35,188 bases of DNA. It comes from Actinomycetes bacterium. Its GTDB lineage: Bacteria; Actinomycetota; Acidimicrobiia; Spongiisociales; UBA5794. The notes under the pieces are model-generated. The model searched no databases. It saw only the letters and a program-made list of their open reading frames with translations, and was not told where the DNA came from. A program made the position numbers and the translations under genes. This document shows positions 8,723 to 16,809 of the stretch, piece after piece (position 1 is the stretch's first letter; each line of letters starts with the position of its first letter). The stretch spans positions 1-35,188 of the forward strand of contig JAMBLJ010000134.1 in NCBI GenBank assembly GCA_023336815.1, given 5' to 3'.

Positions 8723-10018
8723 TCAGTCTGTTGGCAGTCCCATGGCCGCAGCCAGAAGCTCTGAAATATCCCTCACCTCGAGGGCACCATCGTTGTTCGT
8801 GGATTTCACTGCATCCTCGAACCGTGACACCTCGTACGGGCACACAACACACAACGTGTCTGCACCAGTCTCCACGGCTTCGATCACACGCTTCTCGGAA
8901 AGGCGCATGGTCTGATGCTCAGCAGCCTTGCCATCGAGCCACATACCGCCGCCACCACCACCACAGCAGTAGCCGTTCTCTTTGTTTCGCCACATCTCGA
9001 CGAACTCCGCACCAGGCAATGCCTCGATGAGATCACGCGGGGCGTCATATTCGCCGTTCTGACGGCCCAGATAACACGGGTCGTGGAACGTCACGGTGCC
9101 GAGCACTTCCTCGGAAAGACCGAGGTCGTCGATGCGATCGGCAAGGAAACGCGAGTAGTGCATCACGTTGTAGGTGCCACCTCGCTGCGGGTACTCGTGC
9201 AGGAAAGCGTTGAAGGCGTGCGGGTCGGTTGTGAGCAGAACATCGAACTCATACTTGTTGAGCGTCTCGATGTTCTGCTCGGCGAGCATCTCGAACAGAC
9301 CTTCTTCCCCTGCGCGTAGCATCGAATCACCATCGTGTCGCTCCTCAGCACCGAGGATCGCGAAGTCGATACCGAGCTTCGTGAGGACCCGCGCAAGACT
9401 GCGCGACGCTTCCATACCTCTCGGGTGATACGACGGGTAGTCGCTGACCCACCACAACACATCCACCTTGCGATCGAGGTCAGCAATGATCGGCACCTCG
9501 ACATCGAGGCCCTTCGTCCATGCAACCCTGCGCTTAGGGTTCTTGCCAAGCGGGTTTCCGTATCGGGCCGTCTTCTCGAAGACATCCTGGAGTTCGGCAG
9601 GTACATGACCTTCAAGGACCGCCTCCTTGCGGGCGGCAGGCATGATCTTGAGCATGTCGACTTCCTTGGGGCACACCCTCAGACAGTTCCCACATGTCGT
9701 GCAGAGCCACAGGTCGTCGCTCTGGAAGAAGTCCATACCGACCTGGAGCTTGCGGAAGATCTTGCGTGGTCCGTAGTCACCTACGTGGTCGACAGGGCAT
9801 ACACCAATGCACTGAGAGCACTGGTAACACCATCCCATCGATTCCCCGCCCGCGAGATCGGTTACCCGATCGAGCTGGGCGACGTCGTAGTCGAAGATGA
9901 CGCGCTGTTCGAACATCCGGTTCCAGTGGCCGGAGATATCGACACCTTCGAGCTCGTACGTCTCGTGCTCCATGACGGCACTCGGGTCGACCTTGGGACT
10001 GACATCTCTACCCATCAC
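8723..10018 (-). CDS. shdrB3-like: HdrD-like fused HdrC/HdrB protein (sHdrB3-type)
   Basis: CSQCIGVCPVDHVG and CTTCGNCLRVCPKEV [4Fe-4S] motifs; CCG motifs FHDPCYLGRQNGEYDAPRDLI and ENGYCCGGGGGGMW. Confidence 0.83.
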   Translation of the reverse strand: MMGRDVSPKVDPSAVMEHETYELEGVDISGHWNRMFEQRVIFDYDVAQLDRVTDLAGGESMGWCYQCSQCIGVCPVDHVGDYGPRKIFRKLQVGMDFFQSDDLWLCTTCGNCLRVCPKEVDMLKIMPAARKEAVLEGHVPAELQDVFEKTARYGNPLGKNPKRRVAWTKGLDVEVPIIADLDRKVDVLWWVSDYPSYHPRGMEASRSLARVLTKLGIDFAILGAEERHDGDSMLRAGEEGLFEMLAEQNIETLNKYEFDVLLTTDPHAFNAFLHEYPQRGGTYNVMHYSRFLADRIDDLGLSEEVLGTVTFHDPCYLGRQNGEYDAPRDLIEALPGAEFVEMWRNKENGYCCGGGGGGMWLDGKAAEHQTMRLSEKRVIEAVETGADTLCVVCPYEVSRFEDAVKSTNNDGALEVRDISELLAAAMGLPTD

Positions 10019-10794
10019 GTCACCTCCGCGACCGCTGGAAACTTGTTCACACCGAGAAGGCGCTTCACCAGATCACCGAGTTCTGGCACGATCCTGTTGA
10101 ACTCTTGAGTCATACGCATACGCAACGTTGTGTACATGTACACCGAGTACACCGCGGCGAGGAACACGTCCGTGCCAAATACGCCATGGCCTTCCGGTCT
10201 GAAACCTGCCTGTTCTCCGACGCCGTCGAGGAACGTCAGCGCCAGGTTGATCCGCCGGTACGTCTCAGAGACGGTTTCCCCATCGAGATCCACCTCCTCC
10301 ATCACGACGAGGGGCAACGCCCCGGTGCCGGTTACCGGGTTCCACATCCATCGTGTCCACAACCAGTAGCTTTCGGGATAGGTGAAATGGAGGATCTCGG
10401 AACCGAGATCGTGACCGGTGCCTTCGGGAACATCCCGTCCAATGCCGTCGATGAGTTCGGCGAACTCCTGGAGCCTGTCGCCGGGGCTCATGTCCGCGTA
10501 GAGCAAACCCCGCACCGCTCGGCGGAAGCCATCGAGGGTCAGGGACGTGAGGATGATGTTGGCTTTCCTCCTCGCCGAGAACACCGACTTGAGGACGGCG
10601 ATGACCGCCTCTTCACCGATGTCCATGACCCGCTCCTCAGCGAACGCATCGAAGAACATCGCTGACTTACGTTCGAGGCGGGCGGCCACATCGCCAAGAT
10701 CATGCTCGGACACCTTCTCGAGCGCCATGCGCGTGAACTCCTGCGCGGTGGGCGTGTCGATGACCTGCCCGTTGAGGACCGGATCCGGCTTCAC
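10015..10794 (-). CDS. Conserved hypothetical in sHdr cluster (sHdrH-like by position)
   Basis: MKPDPVLNGQVIDTPTAQEFTRMALEKVSEHDLGDVAARLERKS...; sits between HdrA-like and HdrB3-like genes with 4-nt overlaps. Assignment is positional. Confidence 0.65.
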   Translation of the reverse strand: MKPDPVLNGQVIDTPTAQEFTRMALEKVSEHDLGDVAARLERKSAMFFDAFAEERVMDIGEEAVIAVLKSVFSARRKANIILTSLTLDGFRRAVRGLLYADMSPGDRLQEFAELIDGIGRDVPEGTGHDLGSEILHFTYPESYWLWTRWMWNPVTGTGALPLVVMEEVDLDGETVSETYRRINLALTFLDGVGEQAGFRPEGHGVFGTDVFLAAVYSVYMYTTLRMRMTQEFNRIVPELGDLVKRLLGVNKFPAVAEVT

Positions 10795-11855
10795 ACCGGC
10801 ACCCCCGCAGAGCGGATAAGTGAGACAGCTTTCGCAGCGGCAGCTCCCGCAGAAGCGATCGAGTCGTCGAGATCTGCAGGGCCGACAGCGGCACCTGCAG
10901 CGAAGATGCCTGGCACTGTTGTGGTGACCGTATCGAGGATGTCATGTGCCGTCTCGACGAAACCGTACTTGTTCGTCGGCAGGTTGAGGATGCCTGACAT
11001 GGCCGTGGTGCCCTCGCTCGGCTCCATACCGACCGCCAGGATGACGACATCCATCTCGACCTCCATAGGTCTGCCCATCGTGGTGTCCTCTCCTCGCACA
11101 ACGAGGCGACCACCCTTCGGCAGGATCTCGGTGATAATCCCTTTGATGTAGTTGACCTTGTGTTCTTCCTGGGCGGGCCAGTAGATCTCGTTCTCCCAGT
11201 ACCCGTACATGCGCATGTCGATGTAGAAGATGAACACCCGTGCGTCCGGCACCATCTGACGGATCTCTATGGCTTGCTTTGAGGAGATACCACAGCACAC
11301 CTTCGAGCAGTACTCGTTGCCGATCTGACGATCCCGCGAGCCAACACACTGGATGAAGGCAACCCGCTCAGGCGTTTTTCCCGTCGATGGCGTGACGAAG
11401 CTGCCGGACTTGATCATCTTCTCAGCGTCAGCGATCGTGACAACGTCAGGCAGTTCGTAATATTGGTACTGCTGAGTCTCACGCCCCGGATCGAAGTGCT
11501 GGAAACCGGTTGCAAGGATGATCGCGCCGGCGTCGACCGATTCTGATGAACCGTTCGCCGCGAGTCCAACCGTGAACGCACCGGCTTCCCCATCAACAGC
11601 CGTGACCTCGGTGCCCGTCCGGATATCGATGAGATCATTGCTGGTAACAGCGTCGATCATCTCCGCCATCGCTTCAGATGCATCACGAAAGTGATGGGTG
11701 AGTGCGGCATAGTCCGCGTGGATGGGCATCCCGCCAGGAACATCTTTTTTCTCGATCAGCGTCACAGGACTCCCGAGTTCGGCAGCCAACCTGGCTGCCT
11801 CCAACCCGGTCGGCCCCGCGCCGATCACCACCACTCGATTACTAGGCATCCGCAT
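10791..11855 (-). CDS. shdrA-like: HdrA-like FAD/Fe-S oxidoreductase subunit (sHdrA)
   Basis: VVVIGAGPTGLEAARLAAELGSPVTLIEK (FAD-binding); FIQCVGSRDRQIGNEYCSKVCCGISSKQAIEI HdrA cysteine motif. Confidence 0.88.
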   Translation of the reverse strand: MRMPSNRVVVIGAGPTGLEAARLAAELGSPVTLIEKKDVPGGMPIHADYAALTHHFRDASEAMAEMIDAVTSNDLIDIRTGTEVTAVDGEAGAFTVGLAANGSSESVDAGAIILATGFQHFDPGRETQQYQYYELPDVVTIADAEKMIKSGSFVTPSTGKTPERVAFIQCVGSRDRQIGNEYCSKVCCGISSKQAIEIRQMVPDARVFIFYIDMRMYGYWENEIYWPAQEEHKVNYIKGIITEILPKGGRLVVRGEDTTMGRPMEVEMDVVILAVGMEPSEGTTAMSGILNLPTNKYGFVETAHDILDTVTTTVPGIFAAGAAVGPADLDDSIASAGAAAAKAVSLIRSAGVPV

Positions 11856-13041
11856 CCTCCCAACTCAGGTACTCGATCTCTCCACGCTCGAGACGACCAA
11901 GATCGACCTCGAATTCGGCCCACGCTGCCTCCCAGTCGATACCCATCTTCTCAAGCAGCGCCGTGTAGTCGGTAGCGTGCCAGTGCAGCTGGGCGATCCG
12001 GTACGGGTGTGCTCCCATTGCCAGTGCAGCGAACTGGGCATCAGAGAGCACTGGCACGCCAACGTTACGCTGATGCGCCTTGGCTGCGAACTGGCTCTTG
12101 TCGAGGGTCGTGACACAGCCCGTATCATGGGTGATCACAACGTCGGGGTTCGCCTCTTCTTTCATGACCTCAATCTTGCGTTGCGTTGCGAAGGATCGGG
12201 AGAAGTCTCTTTGGACAAGGATGTGCCTGAACCCGAACCCACAACAGTCGAAGAACGTGCTGTAGTCCCCGACGGTCGAACCAAGAGATTCAACGATGCC
12301 TGTAACGGTTGCGGTTCGCTGGCCGCCGTAGATGTCCGGGTCGTAGATGGCGTCCTCGGTGACGAGCTTGTAGTAATGACATGCGGGATGGATCGAAGCC
12401 GTGATCGACGAGAAGTCCCTCACCTGACGTTCGGCGATCCGGTCACGCATTGCGTGGATCCATTCGGAGTAGTGCACGATCTCTTCCGGCATCACGAGCG
12501 GCTTGTTAAGTTTGCCCATGATGTCGCGCACCTTGTGCCGCAGTTCCTCGTGGTGGACGATCTCGTGGCGGGTCTCTTTGTAGTGACCGTACGATGTGCC
12601 GCAGTGGATCATCGGGAAATAACCCGTGGCATACGCAGCAGCGAAGTTCCTCGATGCAACACCAGCCTGGGCAACAGCGTTGGATGTTGCAGAGGCGTAG
12701 TAGTTCCACGCGGTACATGACGTCTGGTCTGTGGGATCCATGTAGCTCATGCCGAACTGGCGGTTGAGCCAGAAGATGGATGTCGAGTAGCCGGGGATGT
12801 GACCACACTGTCCACAGGACTTGTGATGCCACGTCATCTGCTCAGGGATCTTCTTCGTCCGCCCGTACTTCGTCATCACCTCGATGTAGGGCTCAGGGAC
12901 ACGCTGGACGATCAGCTCGCCGGCATCTTCGAGTGCGAAGAGCTGTTCACGGATGTCTTCAGTTGGTGCCTTTGCAGGATCCGGAACGGGGGGTTTCCGG
13001 ATCTCGGACAGCGGGATGAACGTGTTGTCTGTGGTCGTCAC
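11842..13041 (-). CDS. shdrB1-like: HdrB-like subunit (sHdrB1)
   Basis: CCG-type motifs: HKSCGQCGHIPGY, IHPACHYYKLVTED, FFDCCGFGFRH, THDTGCVTTLDKSQF. Confidence 0.83.
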   Translation of the reverse strand: MTTTDNTFIPLSEIRKPPVPDPAKAPTEDIREQLFALEDAGELIVQRVPEPYIEVMTKYGRTKKIPEQMTWHHKSCGQCGHIPGYSTSIFWLNRQFGMSYMDPTDQTSCTAWNYYASATSNAVAQAGVASRNFAAAYATGYFPMIHCGTSYGHYKETRHEIVHHEELRHKVRDIMGKLNKPLVMPEEIVHYSEWIHAMRDRIAERQVRDFSSITASIHPACHYYKLVTEDAIYDPDIYGGQRTATVTGIVESLGSTVGDYSTFFDCCGFGFRHILVQRDFSRSFATQRKIEVMKEEANPDVVITHDTGCVTTLDKSQFAAKAHQRNVGVPVLSDAQFAALAMGAHPYRIAQLHWHATDYTALLEKMGIDWEAAWAEFEVDLGRLERGEIEYLSWEDADA

Positions 13042-13096
13042 GGTTTCTCTCTTCCCTGAGGTATTGCGATCGCTACTTTGTGTTGGGAACGCATCG

Positions 13097-13831
13097 CTAC
13101 ACCTCGTAGCCTGCGTCTTCGAGCGTTTCTTCCATCACATCGAGGATGATCATGTGCAGACCCTCGTCTGCTTGCTCAATCATGTCCATCACGTCTGAGT
13201 GCAGCCAGATGAGGTAGAGCTCGATCAACGTCTCGTCCGAGACCTGCCAGCTCATCTCCGTCGTGTGGAGCGTCTCTGGCGGGAGTGCCCTGCGCCACAG
13301 CTCGAGGTTGTCGGAGGTCTTCTCGACATCAGGACCCCAGTCGGGGAAGGCGTCAGGCTGGAGCATGTCGGGCGATATCTGGGTGCCTGTTGTCATGATC
13401 TTGTAGACGACTCGTCCGTAGCCCTCGAGGGCGTCCTTGGCAGTGGTGAGACCGTTGCGGACTGCGACCTCACGCAACAGCGTGATCAGCCCACCTGGTG
13501 AGTTCTGCCTCGGGCAACGGTTGCACGAGAAACACTGCGAGCAGTTCCATACGTCGTCGTTCATCTGCTCGAAGACGAGTTCAACATCCTCACGCGCGGC
13601 GGCTTGTGCGATCTTGCGCGGAGAGAAATCGTAGAAACGCGCCGAAGGGCAGGCAGCAACGCAGATGCCACATTCGTAACATCCGTACATGTAGTCGGGG
13701 AACCGAGCATCTGCCTTGACCTCCTCCCACAACGCGAGTTTGTCCTCGTAGGGGACGTCCGCGTAGCTGCCATGGGCGATGCCACCACCAGGTAGTGCGG
13801 TAAATTGAGAAGGTGGCGACGTGACCGTCAT
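13097..13831 (-). CDS. shdrC1-like: HdrC-like [4Fe-4S] subunit (sHdrC1)
   Basis: Internal start of track ORF: MTVTSPPSQFTALPGGG...YMYGCYECGICVAACPSARFYDFSPRKIAQ...WNCSQCFSCNRCPRQN. Confidence 0.85.
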   Translation of the reverse strand: MTVTSPPSQFTALPGGGIAHGSYADVPYEDKLALWEEVKADARFPDYMYGCYECGICVAACPSARFYDFSPRKIAQAAAREDVELVFEQMNDDVWNCSQCFSCNRCPRQNSPGGLITLLREVAVRNGLTTAKDALEGYGRVVYKIMTTGTQISPDMLQPDAFPDWGPDVEKTSDNLELWRRALPPETLHTTEMSWQVSDETLIELYLIWLHSDVMDMIEQADEGLHMIILDVMEETLEDAGYEV

Positions 13832-14211
13832 CAGAAACTGATCACTGCATCGGCCTCGGCTGCCATGTCGTTGAAGGCGGCCCCACCGATCATCTGGACA
13901 TCGTCGAGGAGTTGCTCGATCTCGAGATCGTTGAGGTCGAGCGATGGCTGGCACACGAGGAGATTCACGCCACTGTCTATGGCGAGGTCGATGAAACTCG
14001 ATAGGGGTGCTCCACCATCCTTGACGGTCAGGCCCTGGCTGTCCTTGCGCAGCAATGTTGGACCGTGCATCGTGAAGTAGATTGAAACGTCCATATCCAT
14101 GGCCGCTGCGGCCGTTGCGAGATAGAACGGTGTCGCAGCCTTCGATGGCTCATCGATGCCATGTGTCTGAACGTACAGAATCCTCGGGTCGTCTTCCACT
14201 CCCACCTCCAT
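13831..14211 (-). CDS. DsrE-family protein
   Basis: MEVGVEDDPRILYVQTHGIDEPSKAATPFYLATAAAAMDMDVSIYFTMHGPTLLRKDSQGL...VNLLVCQPSLDLNDLEIEQLLDDVQMIGGAAFNDMAAEADAVISF; DsrE fold signature, conserved Cys. Confidence 0.82.
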   Translation of the reverse strand: MEVGVEDDPRILYVQTHGIDEPSKAATPFYLATAAAAMDMDVSIYFTMHGPTLLRKDSQGLTVKDGGAPLSSFIDLAIDSGVNLLVCQPSLDLNDLEIEQLLDDVQMIGGAAFNDMAAEADAVISF

Positions 14212-14240
14212 GTCCTCGTAACCAGCTGACTCGATACGGG

Positions 14241-14798
14241 CTAGATGAACAGGGCCAGATCCGCCTCCGATGCGAAATCGAGAAAGGCTGCAGCGCCGAG
14301 ACACGTCGCCTGGGGCATGATGTCTTCCTGTTTCACGTTCATGACACCCATGGTCGTCGCACATGCGTAGAACTCGACGTCACCATCGAGGCACATCTCC
14401 ATCATGGAGTCGAAGTCAGGGATCTTGGAATCTTCCATCCATCCGCGCATCATCTTGGTCGCAACGGTGGTCATGCCTGGCAACATGCTGATGATGTTGG
14501 GGACACCCATCTCTTTGCCCTTGAGCGGCGGTGGTGCTGCTGCGTTGCCGAGCGGAGAGACCTTGAGGTCATGCATCCGCTTCGTGTTGACCATGTCGAG
14601 TCCATAGAACGTACAGAAGATGCCAACTTCCCAGTCGAGGGCGGCGGCCGTGCTGGCCATGATCAAGATGGGATACACCTCATCGAGACCACCTTTGGAG
14701 GCAACCAGTGCCATCCGCTTCCGCTGTGGTTCATCGGTCGTTTGGGCCACCTCGCCATCGTCGGTGACGGTGAATGGTTTCTCTCCTACGGTTGCCAT
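14241..14798 (-). CDS. dsrE3A-like: DsrE3A-like sulfur-transfer protein
   Basis: KRMALVASKGGLDEVYPILIMASTAAALDWEVGIFCTFYGLDMVN...VEFYACATTMGVMNVKQEDIM...ATCLGAAAFLDFASEADLALFI. Confidence 0.83.
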   Translation of the reverse strand: MATVGEKPFTVTDDGEVAQTTDEPQRKRMALVASKGGLDEVYPILIMASTAAALDWEVGIFCTFYGLDMVNTKRMHDLKVSPLGNAAAPPPLKGKEMGVPNIISMLPGMTTVATKMMRGWMEDSKIPDFDSMMEMCLDGDVEFYACATTMGVMNVKQEDIMPQATCLGAAAFLDFASEADLALFI

Positions 14799-14811
14799 CA
14801 GGCGACCTCCT

Positions 14812-15048
14812 TCACTTGGTCCGTCGGAACCAGAATCGGAAAATCCCGTCGTCGGCGCTCTGCTCGATCAGTTCATGGCCGGTCTGTTTGGCCCAGGCCA
14901 CCATGTCGGGTGGTGCCCCCGGATCATCGGCGATCATCTCGAGTACCTGCCCGACCTCGATCTGCTTGATCGCCTTTGAGGTCTTGACGACGGGGATGGG
15001 GCACAGAAGTCCGGTGCAGTCGAGTAACTCGTCAGAAGCTATTGCCAC
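14812..15048 (-). CDS. tusA: TusA-family sulfurtransferase
   Basis: ELLDCTGLLCPIPVVKTSKAIKQIEVGQVLEMIADDPGAPPDMVAWAKQTGHEL; CPxP active-site motif; GTG start with AAGGAG SD. Confidence 0.92.
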   Translation of the reverse strand: MAIASDELLDCTGLLCPIPVVKTSKAIKQIEVGQVLEMIADDPGAPPDMVAWAKQTGHELIEQSADDGIFRFWFRRTK

Positions 15049-15102
15049 GGCAGTTCTCCTTCCTAGGATGAGCCTGTTTCAGTGATGCGTCACAACCTCA
15101 TC

Positions 15103-15126
15103 AGATATTCGCATCTGCGCATATCT
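15103..15126. promoter_or_regulatory. Imperfect 10-bp inverted repeat AGATATTCGC-ATCT-GCGCATATCT, candidate ArsR-family operator
   Basis: 9/10 arm matches, 4-nt spacer; in the divergent intergenic region between tusA operon and arsR-like gene. Confidence 0.6.
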
Positions 15127-15318
15127 TCGTTGCATTATGTCTGTTGGCGTTGGCGGTTGCAAACGGATGTCTGAATTCCGACACAATCTTCGCCGGATCG
15201 AGTGCACACCAGGAACCCTGTGGCCCCACCACTTCCCGTACCTGACACGGGTGTACCACCCAACCGATGCAGGAAACTCATGTGGGCAAAACGCGGGATT
15301 CGTGCCATAGTTGCGTTC

Positions 15319-15639
15319 ATGTCACAGATCAGAGACGAGCTCTACCAGCTCCACGCAAGTGTGTGCAAAGGTTTCGCCGACCCGAAAAGACTCATACTCA
15401 TCAACGCTTTGCGCGATGGGCAGCGATCGGTTACCGAGCTGTGCGAGCTGACTGGCATCACACAATCGAACGCATCACAACACCTTGCGATCCTCAAGAG
15501 TAAGGGCCTCGTCACCAGCCACAGAGATGGTCAACGCGTGATCTACGCCGTCACCTCACCGAAGATCAACGAGGCCCTCGACCTGCTGCTGTCGGTCATG
15601 GCCGACCAGCTCCAGCTCCCCGCCACCGTCAAGGTCTGA
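15319..15639 (+). CDS. ArsR-family transcriptional regulator
   Basis: MSQIRDELYQLHASVCKGFADPKRLILINALRDGQRSVTELCELTGITQSNASQHLAILKSKGLVTSHRDGQRVIYAV; classic ArsR wHTH; divergent from sulfur operon. Confidence 0.9.
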   Translation: MSQIRDELYQLHASVCKGFADPKRLILINALRDGQRSVTELCELTGITQSNASQHLAILKSKGLVTSHRDGQRVIYAVTSPKINEALDLLLSVMADQLQLPATVKV

Positions 15640-15664
15640 AAGCCGAGCTGCTTCCACTACATGT

Positions 15665-15684
15665 ACATGCATAGGTATGCATGT
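15665..15684. repeat. Perfect 9-bp inverted repeat ACATGCATA-GG-TATGCATGT between convergent genes
   Basis: Read directly from sequence. Confidence 0.7.
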
Positions 15685-15718
15685 GTCCGACACACGCAGT
15701 TGTGACGGAGGGCATGTC

Positions 15719-16282
15719 TCAGGACTGATCGATCCAGTTGTCGGCTTGTTCGACGAGATGTATGGACACCTCGTGGACACGGTCGAGCACCTCACACAAC
15801 GAGTCCTGTCTGAACATGAGATCGACAAGGGACCGTTTCGCAGCTCCGACGACGCTCAAACGTCGGTCCTGGGCCGCGGCAAGTGCTCCCATCGATTCGA
15901 CGGAGCTGACCTCGATCGGCAGATCGATCCCGCCGATCCCCGCGACCTCAGCAGAGAGCACGATGAGATCCGGTGGGTTCTCGAGCGGAGGCAACGACCA
16001 GTTGAAATAGAACGTCACGATGTAGTCACCATCGGGATCCTCTGGGACGTCATCGGAAGCTGCGAGGGCATCTTCGAATTTCAGGAGGAGCCTGGGGTCG
16101 ACATCAACGGCGATATGCAGGTCGAGGGGACCAGCGCATGCCTCTGCCGGATGAACATCGATCTCCCACGACTGGCGGAGCGTGTACGTCTCGATGAAGT
16201 GGCGTTCGTCGTGGACGTGGAATCCGTGCTCGAGTGCGTGGTCCTTGAGATAGGTGATCGTCGAAGCTATATCAACGGGCAT
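15719..16282 (-). CDS. Hypothetical protein
   Basis: MPVDIASTITYLKDHALEHGFHVHDERHFIETYTLRQSW...; long ORF overlapping the next CDS stop by 1 nt. Confidence 0.65.
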   Translation of the reverse strand: MPVDIASTITYLKDHALEHGFHVHDERHFIETYTLRQSWEIDVHPAEACAGPLDLHIAVDVDPRLLLKFEDALAASDDVPEDPDGDYIVTFYFNWSLPPLENPPDLIVLSAEVAGIGGIDLPIEVSSVESMGALAAAQDRRLSVVGAAKRSLVDLMFRQDSLCEVLDRVHEVSIHLVEQADNWIDQS

Positions 16283-16734
16283 CAGGCCTCCTCCGATGCA
16301 TGGATTTCGATCCCTGCCATGACTGACTTCGCCCGCACCAGGAGGATCGGTGCGTCATCGGTCCCGAGGTCGGGGTCCGTGAGGTTGTTAACACCACCAA
16401 GGATGCTCTTCGAGAGAATCTCGACTCGCCAGTTCATGGGCACGATCACATCGATACCACCCATCACCGCGGTCAGGTCGAGGGTCGCTCCTTGCTCGAG
16501 CTCCGCATCGATGAGATCGAGCTCCACCCCACCCATGAGAGCGAGGATTCGGCCCTCTCTCAACCTGATCGATCGTGACTGGAAGTCCTTTTCTGCACCT
16601 GCGGCAACGATCGAGAACTCGTCATCATCCTCTGTGCCGTGTGCGCGGACAAGCTTGCGTGTCGCCACAACTGCCATCATCGCCACACAAGTGAGTGCTA
16701 CCCAGCCCACGATGATCCGCTTGATGATCCGCAT
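16282..16734 (-). CDS. LiaF-like / cell-wall-active antibiotics response domain protein
   Basis: N-terminal TM, then RILALMGGVELDLIDAELEQGATLDLTAVMGGIDVIVPMNWRVE, characteristic repeated 'MGG..DL' pattern. Confidence 0.75.
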   Translation of the reverse strand: MRIIKRIIVGWVALTCVAMMAVVATRKLVRAHGTEDDDEFSIVAAGAEKDFQSRSIRLREGRILALMGGVELDLIDAELEQGATLDLTAVMGGIDVIVPMNWRVEILSKSILGGVNNLTDPDLGTDDAPILLVRAKSVMAGIEIHASEEA

Positions 16735-16740
16735 GGTGTC

Positions 16741-16746
16741 ACACTA
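16741..16746 (-). promoter_or_regulatory. -10-like TAGTGT placed 6 nt before ATG (leaderless candidate)
   Basis: TAGTGT-gacacc-ATG on minus strand. Confidence 0.45.
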
Positions 16747-16809
16747 CAAGCGTGCAGCAGCCAATCCGGCCGGTCTCCGATACAGATCGTTGCGACGAAG
16801 AGCAGCGAT

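Noticed and set aside
11722-12720. 332-aa plus-strand ORF antisense to sHdrA/B1
   Set aside because: Antisense frame of strongly supported Hdr genes; no motif.
8723-13831. Methanogenic heterodisulfide reductase
   Set aside because: No methanogenesis genes; tusA/dsrE/lbpA/soe context and split sHdrA-type fit sulfur oxidation.
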